NCBI GenBank assembly: GCA_035477595.1
Contig: DATIKM010000147.1
Span: 1 to 30,723 of the forward strand
Origin: DATIKM01 sp035477595
Lineage (GTDB): Bacteria > Armatimonadota > Chthonomonadetes > Chthonomonadales > CAJBBX01
Length of the DNA stretch: 30,723 bases
Direction: 5' to 3'
Below, one piece after another: positions 1 to 8,149 of this stretch (its first letter is position 1; the number at the start of each line of letters is the position of its first letter). The position numbers and the translations under genes were made by a program. The notes beneath the pieces were generated by a model. That model was not told the DNA's origin, did not search any database, and saw only the letters and a program-made list of their open reading frames with translations.

Positions 1-120
1 ATCGGCGCCCAGTCCGTGGAGATGCGCGGCGCGCCGGGCAGCACGGTGGTCGCGGGCGTACCGGCCCCGGTCTTGCGCAGCCGTGGCCAGAGCGAACGGG
101 AGTGCCATGAAGAAGGTTGA
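1..120 (+). CDS. C-terminus of CysE-like hexapeptide acyltransferase (partial)
   Basis: The window opens inside a reading frame that ends at TGA 118-120 and encodes 39 residues. They start IGAQSVEMRGAPGSTVVAGV and continue into PAPVL. The pattern IGA-x-S-V ... PGSTVVAGVPA is the last left-handed beta-helix turn and C-terminal exit of hexapeptide-repeat acyltransferases, best matched by serine O-acetyltransferase (CysE), which makes O-acetylserine for cysteine synthesis. Other hexapeptide transferases share this ending, so the substrate is not certain. The stop codon lies 11 codons inside the neighbouring frame: the gene overlaps the start of glnB by 14 bp, suggesting co-transcription and translational coupling. 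The N-terminal catalytic part lies outside the window. Confidence 0.6.
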   Translation: MGAQSVEMRGAPGSTVVAGVPAPVLRSRGQSERECHEEG

Positions 121-445
121 GTGCGTCATCCGCCCGATGAAGATCGACGATGTCAAGGAGGCCCTCTCGTCGGTGGGCGTCACGGGGATGACGGTGATCG
201 ACGTGCGCGGCTACGGCCGCCAGCGAGGGCGGACGGAGAAGTACCGAGGCAACACCTACGTGGTCAACCTGCTGCCGAAGGTGAAGCTCGAGTTCGTCGT
301 GTCCGACGACCGCGTCGAGGAGGCCATCGAGGTGGTCCTAGAGGCCGCCCGAACCGGTGAGATCGGCGACGGCAAGGTGTTCGTGGCGCCGGTGGAGGAG
401 GCGATCCGCATCCGGACCGGCGAGCGCGGGGAGGCGGCCATCTAG
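107..445 (+). CDS. glnB: Nitrogen regulatory protein P-II
   Basis: This 112-aa protein has the full length of the PII family. PII proteins are cytoplasmic homotrimers that sense 2-oxoglutarate and ATP/ADP and control glutamine synthetase, ammonium transport and related targets. Visible hallmarks are the N-terminus MKKVECVIRP, the T-loop around residues 37-55 with Tyr51 (the usual uridylylation site) in YRGNTYVV, the B-loop TGEIGDGKVFV at 83-93 with Lys90, and the C-terminal IRIRTGERG at 100-108 with the nucleotide-contacting Arg101 and Arg103. I chose ATG 107 over the upstream in-frame GTG at 83 because homologues begin MKK and a GGGAG sits just before it. It overlaps the CysE-like stop. GlnB and GlnK paralogues cannot be separated here; no amtB is next to it. 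Confidence 0.95.
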   Translation: MKKVECVIRPMKIDDVKEALSSVGVTGMTVIDVRGYGRQRGRTEKYRGNTYVVNLLPKVKLEFVVSDDRVEEAIEVVLEAARTGEIGDGKVFVAPVEEAIRIRTGERGEAAI

Positions 446-473
446 CGGGTCGGGGCAGGCGAGGAAGCGCGAC

Positions 474-498
474 AACGACCGCGCGACGCGCGGTCGTT
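474..498 (+). terminator. Perfect 11-bp hairpin between glnB and cimA
   Basis: Bases 474-484 (AACGACCGCGC) are exactly complementary to 488-498 (GCGCGGTCGTT) around a 3-nt loop. The stem is GC-rich and sits 28 bp after the glnB stop and 57 bp before cimA. It lacks a following T-tract, so it may be a terminator, a partial attenuator between the two genes, or an mRNA-stability element. The structure is read directly; the function is inferred. Confidence 0.45.
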
Positions 499-554
499 CG
501 CTTGAGCGGGCGGCGCGTTACGCCACGTCAGGCGGGGCGGTGTGGAAGGAAGCG

Positions 555-2147
555 ATGACCGAACGAGTGCTGCTCTACGATACGACGCTGCGCGACGGCG
601 CCCAGGCTGAGGGCGTGCACTTCACGCTGCAGGACAAGGTGCGCATCGCCCACAAGCTTGATGAGGTCGGGCTCGACATCGTGGAGGGCGGGTGGCCCGG
701 GTCGAACCCGAAGGACATCGAGTTCTTCGAGCGCATGAGGTCATCGCCGCTCCGCCGCGCGCGCCTCGCTGCGTTTGGGAGCACACGCCGTCCGGATGTC
801 ACGGCGGCCACCGATCCGTACGTCCAGCGGCTCCTCGATGCCGGCACGCCCGTGGTCACGATATTCGGCAAGTCGTGGGACTTCCATGTGACCCACGGGC
901 TGAAGATTAGCCTGAAGGCCAATCTGGAGATGATCCGCGACACGGTGGCGCACCTGGCCGCCAGGGTGCCCGAGGTGGTCTACGACGCAGAGCATTTCTT
1001 CGACGGCTATCTGCATCGGCGCGAGTACGCTCTGGCGACGGTCCGCGCCGCGCGCGATGCCGGGGCGTCGGTAATCGTCCTCTGCGACACGAACGGGGGT
1101 GTCCTGCCACATCAGGTGGGCGCGATCACGGACGCGGTTGTGCGGGAGCTTGGCTGCCCGGTCGGCATCCACGCGCACAACGACGGCGGCTGCGGCGTAG
1201 CGAACACGCTGGCCGGCGTGCTCGCGGGAGCGCGCCACGCGCAGGGCACGGTGAACGGGTACGGCGAGCGGTGCGGCAACGCCAACCTATGCTCGATCGC
1301 GCCCAACCTGGTGCTCAAGATGGGGTTCGAGTGCCTTACTCCCGGGGCGCTGGCGCGCCTGACCGCGCTCTCCCAGTTCGTGGACGAGGTGGCGAACCTG
1401 ACGCCAAACACGCGCCAGCCCTTCGTGGGTCGCAGCGCGTTCGCGCACAAGGCGGGCGTGCACGTCGACGCGGTGCTCAAGCATCGGTCCACCTACGAGC
1501 ATATCAGCCCCGAGAGCGTGGGCAACTCCCGCCGGATGCTCGTGTCGGAGCTCTCCGGCGGCAGCACCATCGTGAGCAAGGCGGCGGGCCACAAAGTGGA
1601 CCTCACGAAGAAGTCGCCCGAGACGCGGCTCCTCCTGCGGCGCGTCTCGGAGATGGAACACAACGGCTACTCCTTCGAGGGCGCCGAAGCTTCGTTCGAG
1701 CTGCTCCTGATGCAGGCGGTGGGCACCTACCGCAAGCTGTTCGACATCGTCGGGTTCCGCGTCATCGTGGAGAAGCGAGGCAGCGACGAGGCCGTGACAG
1801 AGGCGACAGTGAAGCTGCGGGTCGATGGAGAGGAGCGGCTCACCGTGGCGGAGGGCGATGGCCCGGTGCATGCGCTGGACCTCGCGCTGCGCAAGGCGCT
1901 GGTGAGGTTCTACCCCGACCTCGCGCAGATCAAGCTCACCGACTTCAAGGTCCGTGTGGTGAACGTGCGCGAGGGAACCGCCGCCAAGGTGCGCACGATC
2001 ATCGACTCGGCGGACGGCGAGCAGGTGTGGAGCACTGTTGGAGTCTCCACGAACATGATCGAGGCGTCCTGGCAGGCGCTGGTGGACGGCGTGGTCTACG
2101 GCCTGCTGCGGCGCCAGAACGAGTCTGGCGCGCAACCAGGCGCCTGA
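555..2147 (+). CDS. cimA: (R)-citramalate synthase
   Basis: The 530-aa enzyme condenses pyruvate and acetyl-CoA to (R)-citramalate, the first step of threonine-independent isoleucine synthesis. It belongs to the DRE-TIM metallolyase family. Visible features are YDTTLRDGAQAEGV at 8-21 with the Arg-Asp pair, the EGGWPGSNPKD segment typical of the CimA rather than the LeuA branch, the metal-binding HAHND at 206-210, and a C-terminal LeuA-type regulatory dimer domain from about residue 390. That domain is normally the site of isoleucine feedback inhibition. The frame is open far upstream, but ATG 555 has GGAAGGA at 544-550 and matches the family N-terminus. It lies downstream of glnB with a hairpin between, and converges on the UroD-like gene with a 12-bp gap. 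Homologous 2-isopropylmalate and homocitrate synthases are less likely. Confidence 0.93.
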   Translation: MTERVLLYDTTLRDGAQAEGVHFTLQDKVRIAHKLDEVGLDIVEGGWPGSNPKDIEFFERMRSSPLRRARLAAFGSTRRPDVTAATDPYVQRLLDAGTPVVTIFGKSWDFHVTHGLKISLKANLEMIRDTVAHLAARVPEVVYDAEHFFDGYLHRREYALATVRAARDAGASVIVLCDTNGGVLPHQVGAITDAVVRELGCPVGIHAHNDGGCGVANTLAGVLAGARHAQGTVNGYGERCGNANLCSIAPNLVLKMGFECLTPGALARLTALSQFVDEVANLTPNTRQPFVGRSAFAHKAGVHVDAVLKHRSTYEHISPESVGNSRRMLVSELSGGSTIVSKAAGHKVDLTKKSPETRLLLRRVSEMEHNGYSFEGAEASFELLLMQAVGTYRKLFDIVGFRVIVEKRGSDEAVTEATVKLRVDGEERLTVAEGDGPVHALDLALRKALVRFYPDLAQIKLTDFKVRVVNVREGTAAKVRTIIDSADGEQVWSTVGVSTNMIEASWQALVDGVVYGLLRRQNESGAQPGA

Positions 2148-2159
2148 TGCGGCTTGGGA

Positions 2160-3377
2160 TCAGGCGGTGTTCGCGGCGCGGTACATCGCCACCACGCGAT
2201 CCGGCGCCACCTCGGCCAGCAGGTTGTGGATGTTGTTGAAGACGTAGCCGCCATCGATGCGGCAGTAGCGCACGACCTCCTGCACTTCGCGCACGACCTC
2301 GCCTGCCTCGCCTCGGGCAAGGGTGTGCTGCGTATCGAGCCCGCCTCCCCACATCGTGGCGCGCCGGCGCAGCTTGTCCTTCCACTCCGCGTATGAGCGG
2401 CCCCCCGCTGGCCACTGGATCGGGTTTACGATGTCAAACCCGCTCTCGACGATGTCGTCGAGGAGGCAGTAGATCGCCCCGCAGTTGTGCATGAAGACCT
2501 TCACGCCCGGCAACAGGCGGTGCACCTCGTCGTTCAGCCGCCGGTAGTACGGCCTGAACAGCTCGCGGTAGGTGGTCGGCGAGGCGATGGTGGTGTTCTG
2601 CGTGCCCCAGTCGTCGGCGGCCGTCATCACGATGTCCACGCAGCCGGCCACCTCGGGCAGCAGCGCCCGCACGTTGTGGATTGCGAGGTCGATGGTCAGG
2701 CCGTGGTAATCGTGGACGAACTGGGGCTCGAGCTTGCACAGGATCGGGAATATTCCGATGCCGCAGTAGCCGCCGCACCCGATGCCGGCGCCGCAGAAGT
2801 CCGTGAAGAAGACCGCGCGGTCCGTTGACCGGCGCACCCGTCTCGCCAGGTCGGCGGTGCGCCGCACCTGCTCGTCGGTGAGGCGCCGGCGGTCCAGGTC
2901 GCGCGCGTACCGGTCCAGGTCGAGAAGCGGCAGCGGCTGGTCCGGCTCGAGGATTGGCTGGCCGCCGTGGTCGGCGCTGAAGACATATGAGCTGGGCGGC
3001 ATGCGGGATGAGCCCCACTGCACCAAGGTCCCGTCGGGCTGCGTCGCGAAGGCGCCGGGCTCTCGCACGCGAGCTGGGAGGCGTCCTCCGAAGTCGAAGT
3101 CGCGCCACTTCTCGGGCTCATCGAACGCGTTGGTGACGCCGCCGTCGATGGTGACCACGTCGCAGTCGAGAGCGTCGAGCACGTCGATGTCCGGGAGCGC
3201 CAGCATCTGCGCGGTGTCGTGGACGCGCGGCCGCCTCGGGGGAAGGCCCAGCTCCTGCACCAGGCCCGGGTAGGCGAAGGCGCTGATGCCCGTCGAGCGC
3301 ATGGCGCCCAGGTCGGCAGGCACACGGTCAGTCGGCTCGAACCGCAGGGCCGCAAGGACTCGCTCGCGACGCGTCAT
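2160..3377 (-). CDS. Uroporphyrinogen decarboxylase-family (methyltransferase-like) protein
   Basis: This 405-aa protein belongs to the UroD superfamily (TIM barrel) in the branch related to corrinoid:coenzyme M methyltransferases (MtbA, MtaA, CmuA) rather than true HemE. It begins MTRRERVLAALRFEPTDRVP, the usual opening of this branch, and contains DDWGTQNTTIASP at 255-267 and MHNCGAIYC at 296-304. His297-x-Cys299, with Cys372 about 73 residues later, matches the spacing of the H-x-C...C zinc site of MtaA/MtbA-type enzymes. It ends with the family motif GGYVFNNIHN. ATG 3377 is preceded by GAGGAG at good spacing. No corrinoid protein or methylamine/methanol methyltransferase is adjacent, so the substrate is unknown. 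Many such paralogues occur in Armatimonadota, Planctomycetota and Verrucomicrobiota. Confidence 0.85.
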   Translation of the reverse strand: MTRRERVLAALRFEPTDRVPADLGAMRSTGISAFAYPGLVQELGLPPRRPRVHDTAQMLALPDIDVLDALDCDVVTIDGGVTNAFDEPEKWRDFDFGGRLPARVREPGAFATQPDGTLVQWGSSRMPPSSYVFSADHGGQPILEPDQPLPLLDLDRYARDLDRRRLTDEQVRRTADLARRVRRSTDRAVFFTDFCGAGIGCGGYCGIGIFPILCKLEPQFVHDYHGLTIDLAIHNVRALLPEVAGCVDIVMTAADDWGTQNTTIASPTTYRELFRPYYRRLNDEVHRLLPGVKVFMHNCGAIYCLLDDIVESGFDIVNPIQWPAGGRSYAEWKDKLRRRATMWGGGLDTQHTLARGEAGEVVREVQEVVRYCRIDGGYVFNNIHNLLAEVAPDRVVAMYRAANTA

Positions 3378-3475
3378 GGGGAGTGCTCCTCGGTCGTTCG
3401 ATGGGGTGCCGCGCCGGCGCCTTCACCGCGCGCTGCTCGCCGCAGTGGCGTGGCAGGGGCAACGAGCCGTCGGCG

Positions 3476-4441
3476 TCAGAACCGCGATCGGATGAAGTCG
3501 ACGGACACCACGCCGCGCTCCCAGCGCTCCGGGGAGTGCGTGTAGGAGAGCGCCTGCTCATTGTGGCGCCGCAGCGCACTCCGCAGGTCGGCCAGCGAGG
3601 CGCCGGCGCTGGGATCCGCAGGCATGTGGGCCGCCGCGAGGCGGAACGTGTGGGCCGCCGGCGGGGCGACTGTATCCTGAGGGGGCGCTGAGACCGGCGG
3701 GGTCACGGTCGTCGTGGGGCCCTGCTGCGTCTCAATCGGCCGACTGACCGCCAGCGGTCGCAGGGCGCCAGCGAGTGCCGCCAGCATGTGCTCTGCCTCG
3801 TAGGGTGTCGGCGGCCGGCTCGTACGCGGTCGCGGCGGTGCGGGCTCGGCGACGACCGACGGTGCGCGCGGTGCGGGCGTCGTTGTAGCGCGGCTCGCGC
3901 TCTTGGGTGCCGGGGGCATGCGGCCCGGCGTGGCGATCCTTGGCGAAGGAGCGGCGGCATGGGTGACCAGGAAGGCAGTGCGGACGGTGACCGGGAGCTC
4001 CGTTTCGGCCTGAGGCAATGGCCGGGGCGCCGCCGTGGCGGCGTCGGCCCGCATCGGGCGCACGCGGGGGGCCTCCGTGACCGGAGCGCCAGCGTGCCAT
4101 CCGGGCCCGATGGCGGCAAACAGCGCAAGCGCAGTGAGGGCGCCCGACGCGCCTGCTACCCAAGGCAGAGCCCACGACGACCTTCCGCCGACGCGCCCCG
4201 CGATCCCTGAGCGGCGACTGGTGGCGCCCAGGATGCGATCCCGCAACTCGGCAGGCGGCGCCTCCGCCGGCCCATCGTGCATGCCGCGGTCCACCGCATA
4301 GAGCACCACCAGCACACGGGCGCACGCCGGGCACACTTCGAGGTGGCGCTCGAGATCGGCCTTCTGCTCGCGCGTCAGCTCGCCTCGCTCGTAGGCGATG
4401 AGCTGTTGCCACCTGTCGTCACATCCGTAACGCTGTGTCAT
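3476..4441 (-). CDS. Zinc-finger anti-sigma-like single-pass membrane protein
   Basis: This 321-aa protein has an N-terminal zf-HC2/anti-sigma zinc-binding motif, HLEVCPAC (His33, Cys37, Cys40), preceded by the helical segment ELTREQKADLERH. A hydrophobic stretch at about 90-112 looks like one membrane span. The rest is long, Pro/Ala/Thr-rich and probably extracytoplasmic, ending in a short conserved-looking tail. In known families such proteins bind ECF sigma factors in the cytoplasm and release them on an envelope signal. No sigma factor gene is adjacent, so the partner is unknown. ATG 4441 is chosen because it directly precedes the globular domain; a TTG at 4507 would add 22 residues. The AGGAG next to ATG 4441 is too close to be an ideal ribosome site, so the start is uncertain. 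Confidence 0.7.
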   Translation of the reverse strand: MTQRYGCDDRWQQLIAYERGELTREQKADLERHLEVCPACARVLVVLYAVDRGMHDGPAEAPPAELRDRILGATSRRSGIAGRVGGRSSWALPWVAGASGALTALALFAAIGPGWHAGAPVTEAPRVRPMRADAATAAPRPLPQAETELPVTVRTAFLVTHAAAPSPRIATPGRMPPAPKSASRATTTPAPRAPSVVAEPAPPRPRTSRPPTPYEAEHMLAALAGALRPLAVSRPIETQQGPTTTVTPPVSAPPQDTVAPPAAHTFRLAAAHMPADPSAGASLADLRSALRRHNEQALSYTHSPERWERGVVSVDFIRSRF

Positions 4442-4498
4442 CTCCTGCCCGAAGAGTCGCCGCAGATCGCGCGGCGCCCCTGCACACCCTCCATAGAC

Positions 4499-4516
4499 GC
4501 ATCCCAATCGGTATGC
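4499..4516. promoter_or_regulatory. Imperfect 7-4-7 inverted repeat upstream of the anti-sigma-like gene
   Basis: GCATCCC at 4499-4505 and GGTATGC at 4510-4516 are complementary at six of seven positions around AATC. The site lies between the end of the glycosylase gene and the anti-sigma-like start, in a patch less GC-rich than its surroundings. It could be an operator or a small RNA hairpin. No factor can be named. Confidence 0.25.
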
Positions 4517-4519
4517 GCT

Positions 4520-5101
4520 TTACCTGTTTTCCACGCCCTTGGCGCTGCCATCAACGCAGGACGCCACCCGCGCCCGTAGATCCTGGTAAAGCATCAGTCG
4601 GTCCGCGCCCCAGGCATCTGCCCGCCCGCTGGAGCTGTGAACCACGAAGACGCGCGCCCCCTCAACGGTCGCTCGCTGCTCGCCCCACGGGCAGTCGTCA
4701 ATGCCCTCGCACATCCGGTAGACGTCCTTGCCGTTGTAACAGATCCATCGGGGCGCCGCCGCCCCGAGCGCCCAGCGCAGCGCAGCCCGATCGGCATCCG
4801 TGGGCGGCGGGAGTGCCGCGTTCTGGCCGGAGGCGACGTCGCGCAAGATGGCGGTCAGCCCTATCCCATACTCTAGGACGCGGCGATCCTCCTCCGGTTC
4901 GAGCTGCCTCGGCGTGAATCCGGCGCGATGAAGAAGCCACCAGAAGCGGTTGCGCGGGCCCGGGTAGTAGTGGCCGATGGCCGCGGCCCGGTGGCTTGGT
5001 GCGGCGCCCACGAACACGACGTCCAGCCCCGGCGCCAGGATCTGAGGAAGCAGCGGTTCGCCCGTGCGCCGGGGTCGGCGGCTTGAGTCGGTCCCGGTCA
5101 T
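4520..5101 (-). CDS. Mug/TDG-like mismatch-specific DNA glycosylase, atypical motif 1
   Basis: The 193-aa product resembles the Mug/TDG (family 2) branch of the uracil-DNA glycosylase fold, which removes U or T from mispairs. The N-terminal run LLPQILAPGLDVVFVG at 17-32, GHYYPGPRNRFWWLLH at 43-58 and YGIGLTAILRD at 78-88 align with Mug. The second active-site motif is HSSSGRAD at 155-162. Motif 1 reads GAAPS (32-36) instead of GINPG, so the Asn that activates water in Mug is Ala34. Some Mug-like proteins show a similar GTAAG-type motif, so it may be active with another residue or be specialised. ATG 5101 gives the family's usual length; ATG 5173 and ATG 5218 are in-frame alternatives with no clearly better ribosome site. 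It is divergent from ppc. Confidence 0.72.
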   Translation of the reverse strand: MTGTDSSRRPRRTGEPLLPQILAPGLDVVFVGAAPSHRAAAIGHYYPGPRNRFWWLLHRAGFTPRQLEPEEDRRVLEYGIGLTAILRDVASGQNAALPPPTDADRAALRWALGAAAPRWICYNGKDVYRMCEGIDDCPWGEQRATVEGARVFVVHSSSGRADAWGADRLMLYQDLRARVASCVDGSAKGVENR

Positions 5102-5251
5102 CGTGAGCGCTCGCGTGAGAGCTTGGGCTGCCCGGGCGGGTACATGCCCATCGTCCCGTTCGCGGTTCACCATCGGCGCTCGGCGCCGGCAGGACAACGC
5201 ACGGCCTCGGGCGAACATCCGCTCCGGCGAGCCCTGCCTCTGACACTTCCC

Positions 5252-5265
5252 ATCGGGCGCCCGAT
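5252..5265. promoter_or_regulatory. 14-bp perfect palindrome just upstream of ppc
   Basis: ATCGGGCGCCCGAT is its own reverse complement and ends 12 bp before the ppc start codon, in the divergent gap shared with the glycosylase gene. Position and symmetry fit a dimeric repressor site or a translation-blocking hairpin. Short GC palindromes also arise by chance at this base composition, so support is weak. Confidence 0.3.
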
Positions 5266-5277
5266 CGCCGTCACCCT

Positions 5278-8112
5278 ATGAGCCATAGTGCCTTCCTGCA
5301 ACTGGATCCGCGTCAGTACGGCCTGGCGGACGCACACGCCGACGACGTGGCACTGCTGAATCGCGTCCTCGGCGAGACGCTCTGTGAGCAGGGGCTGGAC
5401 AACCTGCGCGTGGCGGCCCGCCATCTTCTGACGGCGCGTGGTGCTGCGTCCGCGGCACTGGGCCGCGACCCGGACGATACGCACGGGCTGCTGCGGGCGT
5501 ACACGCTCTTCTTCCAGCTCCTCAATACGGCGGAGCAGGTGCAGATCGTGCGCGCCAACCGCGAGCAACGCGCCACTGCTGATGCGGATTCCGTCCGCGA
5601 TACCGTCCAAGGCGCGGTGCTGGAGCTTCGACGACGCGGGCTGTCCGCCGCGGACATGCAGTCGCTGCTCGATCGGTCGGACATCTGCCCGGTTCTGACC
5701 GCTCACCCTACCGAGGCGCGGCGGCGGGCCGTCCTCGACAAGCTGCACGCGGTGGCTCGCCTCCTGGCGGCTCGCTCACGCGAGTGCCACTGGCCGGATC
5801 CCGACGCTCCGCTGAGCCGCCAGGCCCCGGGCGAGGAGGACTTGCGTCGCACGCTAACTGCGCTCTGGCAGACCGAGGAGGTGCGGCACGCCGCGCTCAC
5901 GGTCGACGATGAGGTGCGCAACGCCCTGTACTTCTTCGAGCACACCATCCTGCGCGTCGTGCCCTGGCTGCACGAGGACATGCGGTCCGCCCTGCGCGAT
6001 GCATGGCCCGACGAGGAGTTCGACATTCCGCCGTTCCTCCGCTATCGGTCATGGGTCGGTGGCGACCGCGACGGGAACCCTAACGTCACGCCGGAGGTCA
6101 CGTGGCGCACGGCGATCGCGCATCGCGAGACGATGCTCCGGCTGTACGAGGAGCAGGTGGCGGTGGTGCGGCGCGATCTGTCGGTCTCCGCACGGGTTGC
6201 GCCGCCCTCGAGGAGTCTGCTTCGCTCTCTGGAGGAGGACAGAGCCGCGATCGGCCCGGTACCCCTGCCTCCCTCTGCCCCCGCTGAGCCCTACGTGGCC
6301 AAACTCTCGTACATCGCGGCCCGCCTGCAGGCCGCGCGCGAGCACCTGGAGGAAGTGCGTGCCCTGGGCCCGCGTAGTGAGAGCTGGCCTTCGCACGGCA
6401 CGGGCTACGTCCACGGCGCCGACTTCGAGGCGGATCTGCGGCTCGTGGAGCGAAGCCTGTCCGCTGGCAACGGGCAGCGGCTGGCGCGCGGGGGCGCCCT
6501 CGCCGACCTCATTGTTCAGGTGCGCACCTTCGGTCTACACCTGGCGGCGCTCGACGTGCGGCAGCACAGCGGCGAGCACGAGCTGGCGGTCGAGGAGCTG
6601 CTGGCGGCGGCCGGCGCGCTGCCCGCCCGCCGGCGCTACCGGGAGCTCAAGGAGTCGGACCGGGTTCGTGTGCTGACCCGCGAGATCCTGAGCCCGAGGC
6701 CTCTCGCCCCTGCGGAGTGGTCTGCCGCGCCCCGGGGATGTGCGGTCATCGATGCGGTCCGGACCGTCCGCGCCATCCATCGTAGTATGTCCCCCCGCGC
6801 AGTCACGCACTACGTGGTTAGCATGACGCACAGGCTGAGCCACGTCCTCGAGGCGCTCCTGCTAGCGCGAGAGGCAGGGCTCGCGCGCTGGGCCGACACA
6901 GAGGCGGGCGGCCGTCGCCTGGAAAGCGACATCGATATCGTGCCGCTCATCGAGACGATCGAGGACCTTCGCAATGCCGACGCGCTTCTGGCAGCTATGT
7001 TCGCCAACCGGGCCTACCGGGCGCAGTTGGACGCGCGCGGCCGGGCGCAGGAAGTGATGCTGGGCTACTCCGACAGCAGCAAAGACGGCGGTTATCTGGC
7101 TGCCAACTGGTCTCTCCACGATACGCAGGCACGCATTGCGGCCACCTGCAGGCGCCAGCGGGTGGATCTGCGAGTGTTCCACGGACGCGGCGGCACGGTG
7201 GGGCGCGGAGGCGGGCGCTCAAACCGGGCGATTGCCTCGCAGCCGCCTGGTGCGTTCGACGGCGCCATCCGGTTCACCGAGCAGGGCGAGGTCATCGCGT
7301 TCCGTTACGGCCTGCCGGCCATCGCGCACCTGCACCTTGAGCAGATCGTCAGCGCCTCGCTGTTGGCGGCGGCTCCCGCTCGAAGGAGGCGCGAGGAACC
7401 GGTGTGGCAGCAGACCATGGCGGACCTCGCGTCCGCCTCGCGGTCGGCGTACCGATCGCTCGTCTACGAGGATCCCGACTTCTGGTCCTTCTACACGCAG
7501 GCCACTCCCATCGCCCACATCAGCCGTCTTCCAATCGCCTCGCGGCCGGTGTTCCGGCCAGACCGGGGGATCGTAGGTCTCAATGACCTGCGCGCCATCC
7601 CTTGGGTGTTCGCATGGGTTCAGAGCCGCTATGTGCTGCCCGGCTGGTTCGGCATAGGCAGCGGCCTGGCGGCCTGCATCGAGGCCGACAGCGACGGGCT
7701 CGAGCGGCTGCGCGCCATGTACCGGAGGTGGCCGTTCTTCCAGATGGTGGTGGACAACGCGCAGCTCGAGTTGCTGCGGGCTCACATGCCCACCGCGGCG
7801 CTCTACGCCGCAAGGGTGCGGCCCACGGAGCTCGGGGAGCGCTTCCACGCCCTTATCGAGCACGAGTACGACCTGACCTGCGCCCTGGTGCTCAAGGTGA
7901 CGGAGCAGAAGTCGCTCGTTGCGCCGGAGCAGGTGGTGCGGCGCTTTGCGGACCTGCGGAACCCCGTTGTGGCGCCGCTCAACCGCATGCAGGTGGCACT
8001 GATGGACCGATGGGACCGCGAGGGCTCCGTGGCTGCGCCCGGTGACCCGTGGCACGGCGCCTTGCTGTTGAGCATAGCCGGCATCGCCGCCGCGATGCAG
8101 AGCACAGGCTGA
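5278..8112 (+). CDS. ppc: Phosphoenolpyruvate carboxylase
   Basis: The 944-aa cytoplasmic enzyme carboxylates PEP with bicarbonate to oxaloacetate, refilling the TCA cycle. Its length and motifs are those of the bacterial homotetrameric enzyme. It has LTAHPTEARRR with catalytic His143, GGDRDGNPNVT near residue 260, GYSDSSKDGGYLAANW near 596, FHGRGGTVGRGGG near 633 and QGEVIAFRYG near 670. It ends IAGIAAAMQSTG, the expected TG terminus (canonical RNTG). The start ATG 5278 has no clear Shine-Dalgarno sequence, but the N-terminus fits the family and no better start is seen. A palindrome lies directly upstream. The downstream membrane protein gene follows after 37 bp and may share its transcript. 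Confidence 0.97.
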   Translation: MSHSAFLQLDPRQYGLADAHADDVALLNRVLGETLCEQGLDNLRVAARHLLTARGAASAALGRDPDDTHGLLRAYTLFFQLLNTAEQVQIVRANREQRATADADSVRDTVQGAVLELRRRGLSAADMQSLLDRSDICPVLTAHPTEARRRAVLDKLHAVARLLAARSRECHWPDPDAPLSRQAPGEEDLRRTLTALWQTEEVRHAALTVDDEVRNALYFFEHTILRVVPWLHEDMRSALRDAWPDEEFDIPPFLRYRSWVGGDRDGNPNVTPEVTWRTAIAHRETMLRLYEEQVAVVRRDLSVSARVAPPSRSLLRSLEEDRAAIGPVPLPPSAPAEPYVAKLSYIAARLQAAREHLEEVRALGPRSESWPSHGTGYVHGADFEADLRLVERSLSAGNGQRLARGGALADLIVQVRTFGLHLAALDVRQHSGEHELAVEELLAAAGALPARRRYRELKESDRVRVLTREILSPRPLAPAEWSAAPRGCAVIDAVRTVRAIHRSMSPRAVTHYVVSMTHRLSHVLEALLLAREAGLARWADTEAGGRRLESDIDIVPLIETIEDLRNADALLAAMFANRAYRAQLDARGRAQEVMLGYSDSSKDGGYLAANWSLHDTQARIAATCRRQRVDLRVFHGRGGTVGRGGGRSNRAIASQPPGAFDGAIRFTEQGEVIAFRYGLPAIAHLHLEQIVSASLLAAAPARRRREEPVWQQTMADLASASRSAYRSLVYEDPDFWSFYTQATPIAHISRLPIASRPVFRPDRGIVGLNDLRAIPWVFAWVQSRYVLPGWFGIGSGLAACIEADSDGLERLRAMYRRWPFFQMVVDNAQLELLRAHMPTAALYAARVRPTELGERFHALIEHEYDLTCALVLKVTEQKSLVAPEQVVRRFADLRNPVVAPLNRMQVALMDRWDREGSVAAPGDPWHGALLLSIAGIAAAMQSTG

Positions 8113-8149
8113 GCGCACCCATGCGATCGCCAGAGATTGTCCGTCGACT

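Noticed and set aside
508..530. Possible cimA promoter with TTGAGC at 502-507
   Set aside because: The position 17 bp downstream reads ACGTCA, with no -10 resemblance.
1287..2135. Minus-strand frame of 282 codons inside cimA
   Set aside because: It is antisense to a well-supported enzyme and its product is His/Arg/Leu-rich without domain signal.
4494..4532. Possible ECF-type autoregulatory promoter for the anti-sigma-like gene (GGAAAA and CGTCTA on the minus strand)
   Set aside because: The two elements are 27 bp apart, whereas ECF promoters need about 16-17 bp; no other -35-like element fits well.
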